Source of the DNA: Clostridiales bacterium | GTDB taxonomy: Bacteria > Bacillota > Clostridia > Christensenellales > JAISNN01 | DNA length: 7,024 bases | Assembly: GCA_031289865.1 (NCBI GenBank) | Contig: JAITOQ010000201.1 | Span: forward strand, 1 to 7,024 | Reading direction: 5' to 3' | Shown: in pieces, positions 4,638-7,024 of the stretch | How the letters are laid out: the number at the start of each line of letters is the position of its first letter | Numbering within the stretch: the stretch's first letter is position 1 | Notes under the pieces: generated by a model | Told to the model about the DNA's origin: nothing | Databases searched by the model: none | Seen by the model: the letters and a program-made list of their open reading frames with translations, nothing else | Made by a program: the position numbers and the translations under genes

Positions 4638-7024
4638 ATGGATGAAAAATTATATACCGAATTGTTTCGCTTGCGGGCGAAGCTAAAACAAGAGCCGACA
4701 CAAGACGGGAGGACGCCGACGGTCTGTACGGACCGTGCGCTCCTCGATTTGGCGAATGCATGCCCTAAGACAAAAGAGGAGTTGACGTTGGTCGCGGGGC
4801 TTGGTAAGACCTTTGCGGACAAGTACGGGGACGCGTTTTTGGCGGTTATTTCGGACTATCGCAAAGAAAAATGCGACAACATACTCCTTGCCGAGGACGT
4901 CCGAACCGTTCTCAAAAATCTCGAAAACCGATTGGTCAATATCAACAAAAAAAATCGGCTTTTATATCAAGGTAAGCTGTACAACAAATACGCGGTCGAT
5001 CTCTATGACAAAAAACGCGCAAAAAATGCGGAGCTTGTCAAGCGGCTTTTGTTCGGGGGCAAAGAGGTTGTTATATGCGACCTTAGGACGGGCGAAATTC
5101 GCGAAAACGAAAAAAATTACAAAAAAATCCTCATGCTCATACGCGAGGTCGAAAAGGATCTTAGGGAGAGCGGTCAGTACGAATTGTACGTCGGCTATCC
5201 GTATGCGGTCGGAAAAATGCGCGGCGACGACTTCAATATCCGCGCTCCTCTCGCGCTTTTTCCCGTCGAGATTAGGCGCGAAGCGGATTTTATCACCCTA
5301 AAAGCGGACAAAAGCCGCGACATTCTATTTAACAACAACCTCATTTTGACCCACAACAAATTAAATTCCTTAAAAAAAGACTTGCCGCAAAACTCCGTCC
5401 AAAGCGAAACCGCGGAGGGCTTCGAGAGTGAGCTGTACGAATTTTTTTCGACGAACGGAATCGAGCTTCTTGACTTTGAAAACATAGTCACCGACGAGGG
5501 GAGCGACCTCGAAAGCTTTTTAGAATACAAGACGACGGACTTTCCGAAATTTAAGAGCGGAGAGTACCGGGTGGTACGCAACGCGGTTTTGGGGAAATTT
5601 TCATTTTATTCGGGTGCGCTGCAAAAGGATTTTAAGGATATCATAGACGGCGACGAGATAAACGGACTCTTATCGGAGCTTTTGGAAAACGCGGGAGAAA
5701 GCGATTTTTTTGCGGAGGCTGCCGATGGCGCGGAAAAGCGTGCGGAGGAAATCAGAGAGCATGATTTGTTTTATATAAACGAGCTGAACGCGTCGCAAGA
5801 GCGAGCCGCGGTCTCCGCGCTCACGGACAAAAATCTTGTGATACAAGGACCTCCGGGGACGGGAAAATCTCAGACCATTACGAGTATCATTGCGGATTTT
5901 GCGCGGCGCGGCAAAACCGTCGCTATGGTTTCTCAAAAAAAAGCCGCTATCGACGTGATCTATTCGCGCCTCGGTACTCTTTCAAAATACGCGCTCATGA
6001 TAGACGACGTAAAGGATAAAGAGGGCTTTTATGTTCAGCTTGAGCGGCTGTTTTCCGCGCCCGCCGTTATACCGATCGCGCCGTCGGCCGCCGTATCTAA
6101 TGCGGCGCGTGACGCTGTTTCAAGCACTGTACGCTCTTCGTCGATACCGAACGCCAATGGCGGCGAAGAGATCGACGGGGCGGTAGATGCGCGGATAGAT
6201 AGGCTTGAGCGCATCGCAAAAACCCTTTACGAGACCGATTCGCACGGAAACGTATTGTATAGGATCTATCTTGAAAACATGCGGAATATTTATCTCGACG
6301 GGGATTTTTCCGACGCCGCCGTCATGAATGAAAAGCTTAGCGACGCCGTACGCGGCTTTTGCTATGCGGAGATAAAAAAACTGAAAGGGTTTTTTGAGTA
6401 CGGAAACAACGCTGTCGAAACGGAACGGTATTTTCGGATTCAAGGGAAATATCCTTGGCTCGATACGCTCAAGCGCGGGCTAAACGTGTTTGAAACCGCG
6501 GAGATGGAAAAAGCCGCAAAGGGGTTCGAGGACGCGCAGACCGACTATCAAAAACAAAACGTCTTTAAAAGAATTTTAAAACGCGGAGAACAAAAGAAAG
6601 CTCTTAAAGGTTTTTTAAACAAGTATTTTGAAAATCAAGACTGCCAAAAACTCTTTTTTGAAACCCCGCGGCTCCTCGGAAAGGGACTCGCAAAGCGCGG
6701 GGAATATGTCGGCGCAAGGAGTGTGCTTTTGACGCTTTCGGAGCGTGAGCGTGAGTACTCGGAAAACCTTTATGCCGTATCGAAAGCCCTCGATTTTGAG
6801 ATAAAGCTTGCGAACCGTAGGATTTACGACTATTTGGTATTTTGTATCATAGATAGGTTCGAGTCGGAAAATCGGGAGATTCTGAAAGACGTGACAAACT
6901 ATGAAACCGTCGTGAGAGAGATTTGCGAGGCGATGAACCGAAAAAAAGACTTGTCACGCGACACCCTCCGCGCCTATCTCGACGGCTGTTACCGCGAGCA
7001 TATCCTCCGCTCTAAGCGGAGCGG
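4638..7024 (+). CDS. HRDC-domain SF1-type helicase/ATPase, 3'-truncated
   Basis: The frame is open from ATG 4638 to the window edge, 795 full codons with no stop, so the C-terminal part is missing. Residues about 1-76 form an HRDC domain (CTDRALLDLANACPKTKEEL, then the GLGKTFADKYGDAFLAVI core), a nucleic-acid-binding module known from RecQ and RNase D. Residues about 80-370 resemble the N-terminal region of DUF4011-type helicases: NINKKNRLLYQGKLYNKY and YELYVGYPYAVGK, then RAPLALFPVEI. The ATPase core starts with a Q-motif (LNASQERAAV, Gln387) and Walker A GPPGTGKS at 404-411 (Lys410), followed by motif Ia-like GKTVAMVSQKKAAIDVI. A long, mostly charged helical region (about 520-795) fits the 1B insertion of UPF1-like SF1 enzymes. 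The DExx box, motifs III-VI and any C-terminal nuclease lie outside the window. The gene starts 15 bp after the hydrolase stop, suggesting one operon. Role likely DNA/RNA processing or repair; a defence role is possible but not shown. Confidence 0.87.
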   Translation, partial: MDEKLYTELFRLRAKLKQEPTQDGRTPTVCTDRALLDLANACPKTKEELTLVAGLGKTFADKYGDAFLAVISDYRKEKCDNILLAEDVRTVLKNLENRLVNINKKNRLLYQGKLYNKYAVDLYDKKRAKNAELVKRLLFGGKEVVICDLRTGEIRENEKNYKKILMLIREVEKDLRESGQYELYVGYPYAVGKMRGDDFNIRAPLALFPVEIRREADFITLKADKSRDILFNNNLILTHNKLNSLKKDLPQNSVQSETAEGFESELYEFFSTNGIELLDFENIVTDEGSDLESFLEYKTTDFPKFKSGEYRVVRNAVLGKFSFYSGALQKDFKDIIDGDEINGLLSELLENAGESDFFAEAADGAEKRAEEIREHDLFYINELNASQERAAVSALTDKNLVIQGPPGTGKSQTITSIIADFARRGKTVAMVSQKKAAIDVIYSRLGTLSKYALMIDDVKDKEGFYVQLERLFSAPAVIPIAPSAAVSNAARDAVSSTVRSSSIPNANGGEEIDGAVDARIDRLERIAKTLYETDSHGNVLYRIYLENMRNIYLDGDFSDAAVMNEKLSDAVRGFCYAEIKKLKGFFEYGNNAVETERYFRIQGKYPWLDTLKRGLNVFETAEMEKAAKGFEDAQTDYQKQNVFKRILKRGEQKKALKGFLNKYFENQDCQKLFFETPRLLGKGLAKRGEYVGARSVLLTLSEREREYSENLYAVSKALDFEIKLANRRIYDYLVFCIIDRFESENREILKDVTNYETVVREICEAMNRKKDLSRDTLRAYLDGCYREHILRSKRS

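Noticed and set aside
4633..4686. 17-codon open frame from the ATG at 4633
   Set aside because: Its start abuts the Shine-Dalgarno directly, leaving no spacing, and the overlapping ATG at 4638 opens a long recognised protein.
4801..5301. 166-codon + strand open frame overlapping the helicase
   Set aside because: It is out of frame with the HRDC/helicase frame, which carries recognisable domains; its translation is Ser/Lys/Arg-rich and resembles nothing known.
5195..5936. Two - strand open frames (5195-5581 and 5670-5936) opposite the helicase
   Set aside because: They are antisense to the conserved N-terminal and Walker A regions, without start signals or recognisable products.
7005..7021. 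Inverted repeat CTCCGC/GCGGAG near the window end
   Set aside because: It lies within the open helicase frame, has no T-tract after it in the visible sequence, and short GC palindromes are expected by chance here.

Overview
The window reads as chromosomal DNA of a Gram-positive bacterium of the Bacillota, probably a clostridial lineage. This rests on a Firmicutes-like EF-Tu, strong GGAGG-type ribosome binding sites, consensus sigma-A promoter boxes, T-tailed intrinsic terminators and AT-rich intergenic DNA between mid-GC genes. The lineage is an inference from sequence style; no marker here gives a species. All four genes lie on the + strand. Nothing points to a phage, an insertion sequence, a CRISPR array or an RNA gene, and no gene-free stretch exceeds about 250 bases.

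Layout. Positions 1-1085 hold the 3' part of tuf (EF-Tu), closed by a textbook terminator at 1107-1142. A perfect-consensus promoter (TTGACA, 17 bp, TATAAT) behind an A/T-rich tract then drives a leader of about 105 nt with a sizeable hairpin. The leader ends at a membrane protein gene (1326-2705) whose product has a terminal membrane segment at each end and a GLUG-like, probably beta-helical repeat domain between them. A second terminator lies at 2745-2773. Next come a cytoplasmic GH13 alpha-glucan hydrolase (2805-4622) and, 15 bp later with its own good ribosome binding site, a large SF1-type helicase (4638 to the window end, incomplete). The helicase begins with an HRDC domain and has a clear Q-motif and Walker A; its DExx box and later motifs lie beyond the window.

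How the genes relate. The two terminators split the window into three transcription units: tuf, the membrane protein, and the hydrolase-helicase pair. The last two genes are probably co-transcribed because of the short gap, but I see no biochemical link between a cytoplasmic glucan hydrolase and a DNA helicase. I found no clear evidence of a new multi-gene system. The most unusual items are the structured leader behind an ideal promoter, the doubly anchored GLUG-like protein, and the HRDC/SF1 helicase architecture.
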